Below, one piece after another: positions 8,258 to 14,770 of a stretch of 14,770 bases of DNA (the stretch's first letter is position 1; each line of letters opens with the position of its first letter). Source of the DNA: Silvimonas sp. JCM 19000 (GTDB taxonomy: Bacteria > Pseudomonadota > Gammaproteobacteria > Burkholderiales > Chitinibacteraceae); assembly GCA_001313065.1 (NCBI GenBank), contig BBFD01000075.1:1-14770 (forward strand), written 5' to 3'. A model generated the notes under the pieces. The model searched no databases. It was not told the DNA's origin and was given only the letters and a program-made list of their open reading frames with translations. Both the position numbers and the translations under genes were made by a program.

Positions 8258-8583
8258 TGCAGTGGCATAACGGGACTCCAGAATCGTTTTACTCGGTGCA
8301 AATCGGGCCTGAGCGTGGGCGGCAAAGTCTGTGTTTGCCGGCCATGGCGAGTATTGCGGCCAGCGGCACTCTAGCGCAATCCGGGCGGCGCTCGGCCATT
8401 GCGCATGGATGGCGCTGGGTCACGCTGATGCGGACGAATCGAACGCGGAAGTCGCCATGGTGAATACGCCCAGGGTTTCCACCCACAGCCACATCAGTCC
8501 GCCGCTGATAACCGCCTGCGGCACGCCTGGCCAAACTACCTGACAACCCCCATCGCATTAACGCGGTGGCCAAGGAGGGCAGT
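8258..8583. other. Gap without a supported gene, holding one possible small membrane peptide
   Basis: No family is recognised in this stretch. The most protein-like reading is on the minus strand, 8524-8420, from a GTG: 34 residues with one likely membrane helix (VISGGLMWLWVETLGVFTMAT) and a Ser/Ala-rich tail. Restoring one lost base near 8530 would extend it to an ATG at 8558. No Shine-Dalgarno supports either start. A plus-strand frame of 70 residues (8331-8543) overlaps it without family likeness. The right end carries AAGGAGG at 8572-8578, the ribosome binding site of the next gene. Confidence 0.3.
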
Positions 8584-8981
8584 ATGAGTGAACCGCACAA
8601 AGACAACCGCCACGCAGCGGACCAGATTCCTTCCAACCAACATAACAAGAGCAATTTTGAATCGAATTACCCGGACGGCGCCGCCGATAGCACTGGCCAG
8701 GATAAACGTAGCCAGCGCGACGCCAGCCAGTTGCACGGCAAAGAAATCGGCAAGCCACGCCGCATCATGATGATCAATACGGCCCGGCGCCGCCACGTGA
8801 CCAGATCCGCCCGCCAGAACTGGACCCCGCCGCCCAGAATAGCCCGGCTGCGGGCGAGAGCATTCCGGCTTCGGTAAGCAAACGCAGCGACGGCGAAGAA
8901 TACGCGCGCCATTTTGGCGAGGGTAATACCGGTGATGCCGGTGCCAACCCCAATGCACGCGGTGGCAATACCCGCCACTGA
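8584..8981 (+). CDS. Small, extremely hydrophilic Gly-rich protein (hydrophilin-like), one frame break
   Basis: A perfect AAGGAGG sits about 5 bases before the ATG. The protein begins MSEPHKDNRHAADQIPSNQH and is made almost only of polar and charged residues, with no Cys and no Trp, and is expected to be disordered. A C is missing near 8763, after GKPRR. The frame resumes as HHDDQYGPAPPRDQIRPPEL and ends NARGGNTRH at TGA 8979-8981. Corrected length is 132 residues, of which 13 are Gly (about 10 percent). That meets the Gly criterion used to define hydrophilins, a class linked to osmotic and drying stress. No family is recognised and no signal peptide is seen. The strong ribosome site and the strong terminator directly after it suggest a well-expressed single gene. 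The stress role is inference. Confidence 0.68.
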
Positions 8982-9001
8982 TTGCGCAAAGAACCCTGTG
9001 G

Positions 9002-9040
9002 CGGCACAAAACACAGCCGGTGTTTTGTGCCGTTTTTTTT
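9002..9040 (+). terminator. Strong intrinsic terminator after the hydrophilic protein gene
   Basis: CGGCACAAAACAC (9002-9014) pairs perfectly over 13 bp with GTGTTTTGTGCCG (9020-9032) around the loop AGCCG. Eight T follow directly (9033-9040). It starts 20 bases after the stop codon at 8981. On the other strand the stem is not followed by T, so it acts for the plus strand. Confidence 0.93.
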
Positions 9041-9620
9041 ATGGGCGCAATCCGGGCGAGCGCATCGGCCAGATCGTCGATCAATACAAATTCCGGGCAA
9101 AAAAACGCCTCGACGTCGAATATCGGGCGGTCGAGGCTACAAGGCACCAGGAGGCTGATCCGATACGCCCTGAGCGTACCGCGATGAGCTTGATTTCATG
9201 GTCCCCCACTCGCGCCCTGCTTTAAGCCAGACCGCGTTGGCTTTCTACGCAAAGAAAACCCGCACGCCGCTGCCAGCCAGTGGCCCCACAGATTGTGTCG
9301 CCACGCCTACACAGCCGATACACGGCGGCCTGACCAGTCAGACCGTTTTCTGCATGGTGCTGCCGCGATCTGCCGCTTTAATCCATCTGCGTTTAAAACG
9401 TTTCCGCCGCAATGCCAATAACGGCGCGGGTTGTAGCGGCATCTCATGCTGCAACGCAACAAGCTGCAACCTGTCCGGAATGTGCATGAACACAGCAGAA
9501 AACAACATACCTATCCGCCTTGGCATGACGCACGATTCCGCTCATTCCGCACTTTGCGGATACACACTGGCCGCGCACAGAACGAGCCAGCACGATAGCG
9601 TTCAACAGGAGTCGAGCGAC
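9041..9620. other. Long region upstream of ytfQ; leader or regulatory DNA with ambiguous coding potential
   Basis: Nothing here matches a family I know. Between 9041 and 9225 both strands look weakly coding. A minus-strand frame 9209-9081 from GTG gives 42 residues (VGDHEIKLIAVRSGRIGSAS and onward), and a plus-strand frame reads GERIGQIVDQYKFRAKKRLD. Neither has a ribosome site. From 9240 to 9620 the open plus frame that runs into ytfQ has Cys- and Ser-rich low-quality sequence and is not taken as coding. GCTGCAAC occurs twice (9448-9455, 9463-9470), with a near-inverted copy GTTGTAGC at 9430-9437. AGGAG about 9 bases before 9621 serves ytfQ. Confidence 0.35.
9396..9403. promoter_or_regulatory. 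Candidate LacI/GalR-type operator core
   Basis: AAACGTTT is a perfect 8-base palindrome with the central CG usual in LacI-family operators. It lies about 220 bases upstream of the ytfQ start. The flanks are not symmetric, and the distance is long, so this is only a candidate. No LacI-family regulator gene is in the window. Confidence 0.18.
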
Positions 9621-10584
9621 ATGCGATCTGCAAAACTGAAAGTTCTTGCCGTAATCACACTGGCTGCCGCGGGGCTGTATAGCTCGATGGCGGTGGCCGC
9701 CGACAAACTCGTCCTCGGTTTTGCCCAGGTGGGGGCAGAGAGTGAATGGCGCACCGCCAATACCGAGTCCATCAAGAGCAGCGCCAAAGAAGACGGCGTT
9801 GACCTCAAGTTTTCCGATGCGCAGCAAAAGCAGGAAAACCAGATCAAGGCCATCCGCTCTTATATTGCGCAAAAAAGTGGACGTGATTGCGTTCTCGCCC
9901 GTGGTTGAATCAGGCTGGGAACCGGTCTTGCGTGAAGCCAAAGCGGCCAAAATCCCGGTGATTCTGACCGACCGCGCCGTCAAGGTCAGCGATGACAGCC
10001 TGTATACCGCGTTTATTGGCTCCGACTTCCTTGAAGAAGGTCGTCGCGGCGGCCGTTGGCTGCAAGAAAAGTACAAAGGCCAGCCTGGCCCGATCAATAT
10101 CGCCGAGTTGCAAGGCACGGTGGGTTCGGCCCCGGCCATTGATCGTCGCAACGGTCTGCTGGAAATCATCAAGAATGACGATCGCTTTAAAGTGATCGCC
10201 AGCCAGAGCGGCGACTTTACCCGGGCCGGTGGCAAGCAGGTGATGGAAGCTTTCCTGAAGGCCCATGGCAAGCAAATCAATGTGGTGTATGCCCATAACG
10301 ACGATATGGCTATCGGCGCCATTCAAGCCATTGAAGAAGCGGGCCTCAAACCCGGTAAGGACATCATCATTGTGTCCTTCGATGCCACCAAGGGCGCCTT
10401 CCAGGCCATGATGGCCGGCAAGATGAATGTGTCGGTCGAATGTAGCCCGCTGCTGGGGCCACAACTGATGGAAACCGCCAAGCTGGTCGCCGCTGGCAAG
10501 CCGGTGCCCAAGCGCATCGTGACCAAAGAAACGGTCTTCCCGATGGAAACGGCCGCAGCCACCTTCCCTTCGCGTAAGTACTGA
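9621..10584 (+). CDS. ytfQ: Periplasmic sugar-binding protein YtfQ (galactofuranose type), one frame break
   Basis: Captures sugar in the periplasm and delivers it to the YtfT-YjfF channel. A signal peptide (MRSAKLKVLAVITLAAAGLY to about residue 26, AVA-A) leads into KLVLGFAQVGAESEWRTANT. The family landmarks seen in E. coli YtfQ follow: QQKQENQIKAIRSYIAQ, VVESGWEPVLREAK, ELQGTVGSAPAIDRRNG, SQSGDFTRAGGKQVMEAF and VVYAHNDDMAIGAIQAI. The frame breaks at the A6 run 9871-9876, where five A would give AQKVDVIAFSP. Corrected length is 320 residues, close to E. coli's 318. ATG 9621 is preceded by AGGAG at 9 bases. It is the first gene of a four-gene operon in the order of the E. coli ytf operon. Galactofuranose is the substrate known for E. 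coli; a related furanose is possible here. Confidence 0.9.
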
Positions 10585-10585
10585 T

Positions 10586-10624
10586 CGGACGCATCAGGCG
10601 GCGCAGGTCGCCTGAACCCGTCCG
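10586..10624 (+). promoter_or_regulatory. Hairpin 1 between ytfQ and ytfR
   Basis: It begins right after the ytfQ stop. An outer stem CGGACG (10586-10591) with CGTCCG (10619-10624) and an inner stem TCAGGCG (10594-10600) with CGCCTGA (10609-10615) are separated by a small internal loop. No T-tract follows. Such hairpins after binding-protein genes often protect the upstream mRNA or partly stop transcription, raising the amount of binding protein. Confidence 0.6.
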
Positions 10625-10629
10625 CATAA

Positions 10630-10652
10630 GCGCGCGCCCTCCAGGCGCGCGC
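10630..10652 (+). promoter_or_regulatory. Hairpin 2 just before the ytfR ribosome binding site
   Basis: GCGCGCGCC (10630-10638) pairs perfectly with GGCGCGCGC (10644-10652) around CTCCA. The AAGGAG of ytfR (10654-10659) starts two bases after the stem. It is all G and C, hence very stable, and could lower ytfR translation relative to ytfQ. Confidence 0.6.
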
Positions 10653-10664
10653 CAAGGAGCTTGC

Positions 10665-12200
10665 ATGACGACCGCCGCCGCACCCGCTTCCGCCGCCCCG
10701 ATCCTGACCATGACGGGCATCTGCAAATCTTTTCCTGGCGTTCGCGCGCTGCATGACGTGACCTTTCGCCTGTTTGCGGGCGAAGTGCACACCATCATGG
10801 GCCAGAACGGCGCGGGCAAATCCACGCTGATCAAGGTGTTAACCGGCGTACACCCCACCGATGCCGGCCAGATCACGCTCAATGGCACGCCGCTGACCAT
10901 AGACACCCCGCGCTCGGCCGAGGCGGCAGGCATCCGCACCGTGTATCAGGAAGTGAATCTCTGCCCCAATTTATCGGTGGCAGAAAATATTTATATCGGC
11001 AACCTGCCGCAAAAAAAATGGCCGGATTGATTGGCCAACCTTGAACGCCGCCGCCGCAAAATTACTCAGTGGCCTGGCGCTGCAAATCGATGTCACGCGG
11101 CCGCTGGATTCCTATCCGATTGCCATCCAGCAAATGGTGGCCATCGCCCGCGCTTTGAGTACCGAAGCGCAAATCCTGATTCTGGACGAACCGACTTCCA
11201 GCCTGGACGAGGATGAAGTCCAGCGCTTGTTTAATCTGCTGCGCCAACTTAAAGCGCGTGGCATGGCTATTTTGTTTGTGACGCATTTTCTGGCGCAAAC
11301 CTATGCCATTTCTGATCGCATTACCGTGCTGCGCAATGGCGAGCTGGAAGGCGAATATCTGACCGGCGATTTACCGCAGCTCAAGCTGATCCACAAAATG
11401 GTCGGCCGCGAGATTGACGTCGATACGCTCACCCAGCCGCAAGCCGCGCAAATGGCGCAACCGGGCGCAACCTTTATCAGCACCCAAGGCATGGGACATA
11501 AAGGCACGGTGCATGATCTGGATCTGGAAATCCATGCTGGCGAAGTGCTGGGCCTCGGCGGCTTGTTGGGTTCCGGTCGTACCGAAACCGCGCGTTTGTT
11601 GTTTGGCGTGGATCGCTGCGACAGCGGCGCCGTTAACATCAATGGCCAGGCGGCACGTTTTAATTCGCCGCGCGATGCCATCAAGCACGGCATTGGTTAT
11701 TGCCCGGAAGATCGCAAAAAAAGAAGGCATCGTGCCGAATTGTCGGTACGCGAAAACATTATTCTGGCCCTGCAGGCGCGGCGCGGATTGTTCCACTTTT
11801 TTTTATCGCGCAAACGCCAGGACGCCATCGCCAATGAATACATCAAGGCATTAGGCATCAAGACGCCCGATGCGGAACAGCCGATTGGTTTGTTATCCGG
11901 GGGCAATCAACAAAAAAGCATTGCTGGCGCGTTGGTTGGCCACTGAACCCGGCATGTTGATTCTGGATGAGCCCACGCGCGGTATCGATGTCGCGGCCAA
12001 GCTCGAAATCATGGATCAGGTATTGGCGTTGTGCCGCAAAGGCCTGGCCATTTTATTTATCTCGTCCGAAATGGGCGAAGTGGTGCGCGTCAGCCATCGC
12101 ATTGCCGTATTGCGGGACCGCGAAAAAAATCGGCGAACTGGAAGCGGGCCAGGCCGATGAACGCGCGGTATTTCATATGATTGCTGGAGGTGGCGCATGA
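10665..12200 (+). CDS. ytfR: Sugar ABC transporter ATPase YtfR (two ATPase domains; several frame breaks)
   Basis: Cytoplasmic ATPase of the YtfQRT-YjfF importer. Domain 1 has Walker A MGQNGAGKSTLIK, Q-loop VYQEVNLCPNLSV and Walker B ILILDEPTSSLDEDE; its signature is degenerate (SYPIAIQQMVAIARAL), as is usual in monosaccharide ATPases. Domain 2 has a degenerate Walker A (GLLGSGRTETARLLFG), GYCPEDRKKEGIV, signature LLSGGNQQKALLARWL and LILDEPTRGIDV. Frame breaks: A8 at 11011-11018, A7 at 11716-11722, A6 at 11912-11917 and A7 at 12123-12129 each carry one extra base, and a G is missing near 11737. The net is +3, and corrected length is 510 residues (E. coli 500). The ATG at 10665 follows AAGGAG by 5 bases. 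The stop overlaps the ytfT start (ATGA), showing tight coupling. Confidence 0.9.
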
Positions 12201-13236
12201 CCCGAGCCCGGTTCTCCGCCCTGATGCGCCATCCTTTGGCGCTGCCCTTGATTGCGTTGATTGTGCTGTTGCTGGTTAACCGCGCGTTTAATGCCACGTT
12301 TTTTTTCATATCGAAAGCAAAGACGGCCATTTGTTTGGCAGTCTGATCGACATCCTGAATCGCGCCTCGCCATTGGCCCTGGTGGCATTGGGCATGACGC
12401 CGGTGATTGCCACGCGCGGTGTGGATGTCTCCGTCGGCGCAGTAGTCGCCATTTGCGCCGCCGTGGCCGCCGTTATGATCGGCGGGCAAATGCACGTGGA
12501 AAACGGCGTGGAGGTTTATGTTTCCAACGTACCGATGCCACTGGCGATATTGGCGGCATTGGCGGTCGGCCTGATTTGCGGTTTATGGAATGGCACGCTG
12601 GTTTCAGTGGTCGGCATGCAACCGATTATTGCCACGCTGATTCTGATGGTGGCCGGGCGCGGCATTGCGCAATTGCTGACCTCGGGCCAGATCATCACTA
12701 TTTACTACCAGCCTTATTTCTTTCTTGGCGCGGGCTATCTGTTCGGTTTGCCTTTTTTCGCTGTTTATCGTTGCCGCGGTGTTGTTATTGCTGTGGCTGC
12801 TGACCCAACGCACCGCGCTCGGCTTGTTTATTACCGCTATCGGGATTAATCCGGTCGCTTCTTACTTTGCTGGCGTCAAGGCCCGGGCCATTACCTTGTG
12901 GGTCTATGGCTTTTGCGGCCTGACCGCAGCCATGGCGGGTTTGATGATCAGCTCAAACGTCAAAAGCGCCGATGGCAATAACGCGGGCTTGCTGATGGAG
13001 CTGGATGCCATTCTGGCGGTAACGCTGGGCGGCACCTCTTTGGGCGGCGGCAAATTCAGTTTGATCGGCACGGTCATCGGCGCTTGATTATCCAGACTCT
13101 GACCTATACCACCTGGTCTTTGGGCGTGCCGCCCGAAGCCAATCTGGTGGTTAAAGCGGTCGTGGTGTTTATTGTTTGCGTAACGCAATCGGACCAGCTG
13201 CGCCAATGGCTGGTGCGGCGTCCGCTGGAGGCTTGA
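12197..13236 (+). CDS. ytfT: Sugar ABC transporter permease YtfT (three frame breaks)
   Basis: Inner-membrane permease of the RbsC/BPD_transp_2 type, pairing with YjfF. The first membrane segment is LALPLIALIVLLLV. Conserved stretches are FGSLIDILNRASPLALVALG, GVDVSVGAVVAICAAVAAV, GLWNGTLVSVVGMQPIIATL, LILMVAGRGIAQLLTSGQII and NNAGLLMELDAILAVTLGG, all close to E. coli YtfT. The T8 at 12299-12306 has two extra bases and the T6 at 12753-12758 has one. A T is missing near 13085, so that GTVIGA should continue LIIQTLTYTTW. Corrected length is 345 residues (E. coli 341). The protein ends LVRRPLEA at TGA 13234-13236. Start ATG overlaps the ytfR stop by four bases. Confidence 0.9.
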
Positions 13237-13239
13237 CCG

Positions 13240-14335
13240 ATGAATCTGCCACTTTGGCGCACCGGGCGTTTATCTGACCCGCGCACCCTGCCCTTGCTGA
13301 TTACGCTGGCGTTGTTTATTGCCATGTTTGCCTACGGCTCGTTTGCCTATCGCGGCTTCTTTTCGATGCAGGTGTTTTTTGAATCTGTTTATCGACAACG
13401 CGTTTCTGCTGATCGTGGCCATCGGGATGACTTTTGTGGTCATTTCCGGCGGCATTGATTTGTCGGTGGGAGGATTGGTGGCGCTCACCACCATGGTTTC
13501 CGCCACGCTGGCGCAAAACCACCATTGGCCAATCTGGATAGTAATTCCGCTGGTATTGGCTTTGGGCGCTTTGTTTGGCGCGTTCCAGGGGGTATTGATC
13601 CAGTATTTTCGCTTGCAGCCTTTTATTGTGACGCTGGGTGGTTTGTTTCTTACCCGTGGGCTGTGCTTTTTTTAGTGAATATCGAATCAATCACCATTAC
13701 CGACCCGGCCTACACGCATCTGTCCGAATTCCGCGTGCACCTGGCGAATACGCCATTACCACCAATGTGCTGATTGCCGCGGTGACCTTTGCCGCAGCGA
13801 TCTGGCTGGCGCATTTCCGCCCGTTTGGCCGCTATGTTTATGCCATCGGCGGCAATGAAAAAAATCGGCCCTGCTGATGGGCTTGCCGGTGGCACGCACC
13901 AAGGTGCTGGTGTACACGCTGTCGGGCTTTTGCGCCGCATTGGGCGGGGTGACGTTTACCTTCTACATGCTGTCGGGCTACGGCTTGCATGCGCAAGGCA
14001 TGGAGCTGGATGCCATCGCCGCCACCGTCATCGGCGGCACCCTGCTCACCGGCGGAGTGGGCTATCTGACCGGCACGCTGTTTGGGGTGTTGATACTCGG
14101 TGTTATCCAGACCCTGATTACCTTCGACGGCACCCTCAGTTCCTGGTGGACGCGTATTGTCATCGGTGCCTTGCTGTGCGTGTTCTGCGTAATGCAACGC
14201 CTGTTGGAAAAGCACACCGCCGGACGGCAAAAGCATCGCTCAGACATCAAACCCGTATCGGGCGGCCGACGCGAAACTGCGCCGGTCACACCTGCGGCAG
14301 CGCGCACCGGCACGCTGGACCAACTGGCGTCCTGA
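13240..14335 (+). CDS. yjfF: Sugar ABC transporter permease YjfF (four frame breaks)
   Basis: Second membrane subunit of the importer. GGAGG (13227-13231) stands 8 bases before the ATG, 3 bases after the ytfT stop. Conserved parts are FIDNAFLLIVAIGMTFVVIS, GGIDLSVGGLVALTT, LQPFIVTLGGLFLTRGL, FGRYVYAIGGNEKSALLMGL and MELDAIAATVIGGTLLTGGV, plus FDGTLSSWWTRIVIGALL, all close to E. coli YjfF. The T6 at 13375-13380 has one extra base; T7 at 13667-13673 and A7 at 13858-13864 have two each; a G is missing near 13744. Corrected length is 363 residues against 331 in E. coli. The excess is an N-terminal stretch of about 15 residues and a polar C-terminal tail after MQRLLEKHTAGRQKHRS. The tail is in one uninterrupted frame to the TGA at 14333-14335. 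Confidence 0.9.
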
Positions 14336-14358
14336 GCGGCGCGCCACTGCCACCAAGC

Positions 14359-14395
14359 TGCCGGGCATGTAGCCTTTGTAGGCCGCAGCCCGGCA
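14359..14395 (+). terminator. Hairpin after yjfF, possible operon end
   Basis: TGCCGGGC (14359-14366) pairs perfectly with GCCCGGCA (14388-14395), and inside it GCCT (14372-14375) can pair with AGGC (14380-14383). It begins 24 bases after the yjfF stop. There is no T-tract, so it may be an mRNA-protecting end or a factor-dependent stop rather than an intrinsic terminator. Confidence 0.4.
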
Positions 14396-14431
14396 AGTGG
14401 GTGATTTGAATTACCGTTTCCATTCAACAGG

Positions 14432-14459
14432 TTGACGACTATGACAATGTCGTTAAACT
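14432..14459 (+). promoter_or_regulatory. Possible sigma-70 promoter of the chitin-binding protein gene
   Basis: TTGACG (14432-14437) and TAAACT (14454-14459) are 16 bases apart, about 60 bases before the ATG. The -35 matches five of six consensus bases and the -10 four of six. Confidence 0.38.
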
Positions 14460-14460
14460 A

Positions 14461-14486
14461 GCCCGCGACCCGTCAATAAGGCGGGC
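14461..14486 (+). promoter_or_regulatory. 5' leader hairpin ahead of the chitin-binding protein gene
   Basis: GCCCGC (14461-14466) pairs with GCGGGC (14481-14486) over a 14-base loop. It lies directly after the proposed -10 element, so it would fall at the start of the transcript. It could equally be a late weak terminator of the ytf operon. Role uncertain. Confidence 0.3.
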
Positions 14487-14517
14487 GTTGATTAAACATG
14501 GATGGATGGAGACGTTA

Positions 14518-14770
14518 ATGAAGAACCTTTGTTCGCACGCGGACAACGGAAGCTTGCGCTCGTCGCGCTTCCGGCCGCTTTTGCAGCCTCAATGGCTTTT
14601 GCTTATCCCGCCTGGCAAGACGGCGGCACTTATACCGCCGGCACCATCGTGGTTTATAACGGCCACGATTACAAAGCGCTGGTCAACCAGACCGACTACG
14701 CAGGCGCTGGCTGGAACCCGGCCGCGACCCCGGCGCTGTGGCAAGACTTGGGAGTGGATAGCGGCGGCAC
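14518..14770 (+). CDS. Secreted protein with an N-terminal CBM5/12-type chitin-binding module (3' truncated, one frame break)
   Basis: The ATG at 14518 has GGAG 6 bases upstream. One T is missing in the run 14528-14530. Restored, the protein starts MKNLLFARGQRKLALVALPA and has a signal peptide ending about AAFAASMAFA. The mature part starts YPAWQDGGTYTAGTIVVYNG, then HDYKALVNQTDYAG and ALWQDLG. The AWQ...Y..G..V.Y.G..Y.A...W.. pattern is that of the CBM5/12 (ChtBD3) modules that bind chitin, with the aromatic residues for sugar stacking present. The window ends after about 84 codons, just past this module, at a Gly/Ser stretch that looks like a linker (VDSGG). The catalytic part is outside the window: a chitinase or a lytic monooxygenase is likely, but this is inference. 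It would act outside the cell. Confidence 0.78.
   Translation, partial: MKNLCSHADNGSLRSSRFRPLLQPQWLLLIPPGKTAALIPPAPSWFITATITKRWSTRPTTQALAGTRPRPRRCGKTWEWIAAA

Noticed and set aside
8536..9147. 203-codon minus-strand frame over the hydrophilic gene
   Set aside because: It runs backwards through a strong terminator and opposite a gene with a perfect ribosome site. Most of it is shadow; only the part before 9041 remains open as noted.
9198..9908. Extended plus-strand frame running into ytfQ from far upstream
   Set aside because: The ATG at 9621 has a good ribosome site and a textbook signal peptide; the upstream residues have no coding character.
9871..13864. Programmed transcriptional slippage as a gene-control system at A/T runs
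   Set aside because: Runs of the same kind affect unrelated genes and often several times within one gene, and losses away from runs occur just as often. Sequencing error explains both at once.

Overview
The window is GC-rich, mostly accessory-metabolism DNA from a Gram-negative bacterium, most likely a betaproteobacterium. A placement near the chitin-degrading Neisseriales (Chitinibacteraceae-like) is a guess. It rests on the membrane-sensor type of trehalose-6-phosphate synthase, the HmuV-type heme ATPase, a YtfQRT-YjfF sugar importer and a secreted protein that starts with a chitin-binding module. No rRNA, tRNA, CRISPR array or transposase was seen.

Layout. Positions 2-671 (+) hold the end of a heme ABC transporter ATPase (hmuV). 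It converges on a trehalose operon on the minus strand: otsA (3674-1444), fused to an N-terminal membrane sensor, then otsB (1443-686). Next come a small secreted protein on the minus strand (4481-3924) with a clear terminator, an AT-rich intergenic stretch, and on the plus strand a Cys-rich zinc-ribbon-like protein, a DUF6882-like protein and a glutathione S-transferase (5745-6391). The GST converges on an Nramp manganese transporter, mntH (7706-6388). A secreted SnoaL-like protein (8257-7804, minus) and a very hydrophilic Gly-rich small protein (8584-8981, plus) with a perfect 13-bp terminator follow. The rest is a plus-strand operon ytfQ-ytfR-ytfT-yjfF (9621-14335), a complete galactofuranose-type ABC importer. 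It is followed by the start of a secreted chitin-binding protein (14518 to the window edge).

How the genes fit together. OtsA makes trehalose-6-phosphate and OtsB dephosphorylates it, with OtsA apparently wired to an extracytoplasmic sensor domain. YtfQ captures sugar in the periplasm, YtfT and YjfF form the channel and YtfR powers it. MntH and HmuV handle metal and heme uptake. The hydrophilin-like protein and trehalose would both fit osmotic or drying stress, but that link is inference.

A striking property of the window is that nearly every gene is frame-broken, in a regular way. A/T runs of six or more bases carry one or two extra bases, and short runs elsewhere have lost single bases. 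When these are undone, each gene returns to a whole number of codons and a normal family length (YtfQ 320, YtfR 510, YtfT 345, YjfF 363, OtsA 743, OtsB 252, MntH 438, GST 215 residues). This points to sequencing or consensus error rather than pseudogenes. All coordinates below are those of the sequence as given. I did not find a convincing wholly new system; the best leads are the sensor-OtsA fusion, the double hairpin between ytfQ and ytfR, and a few unassigned small proteins.
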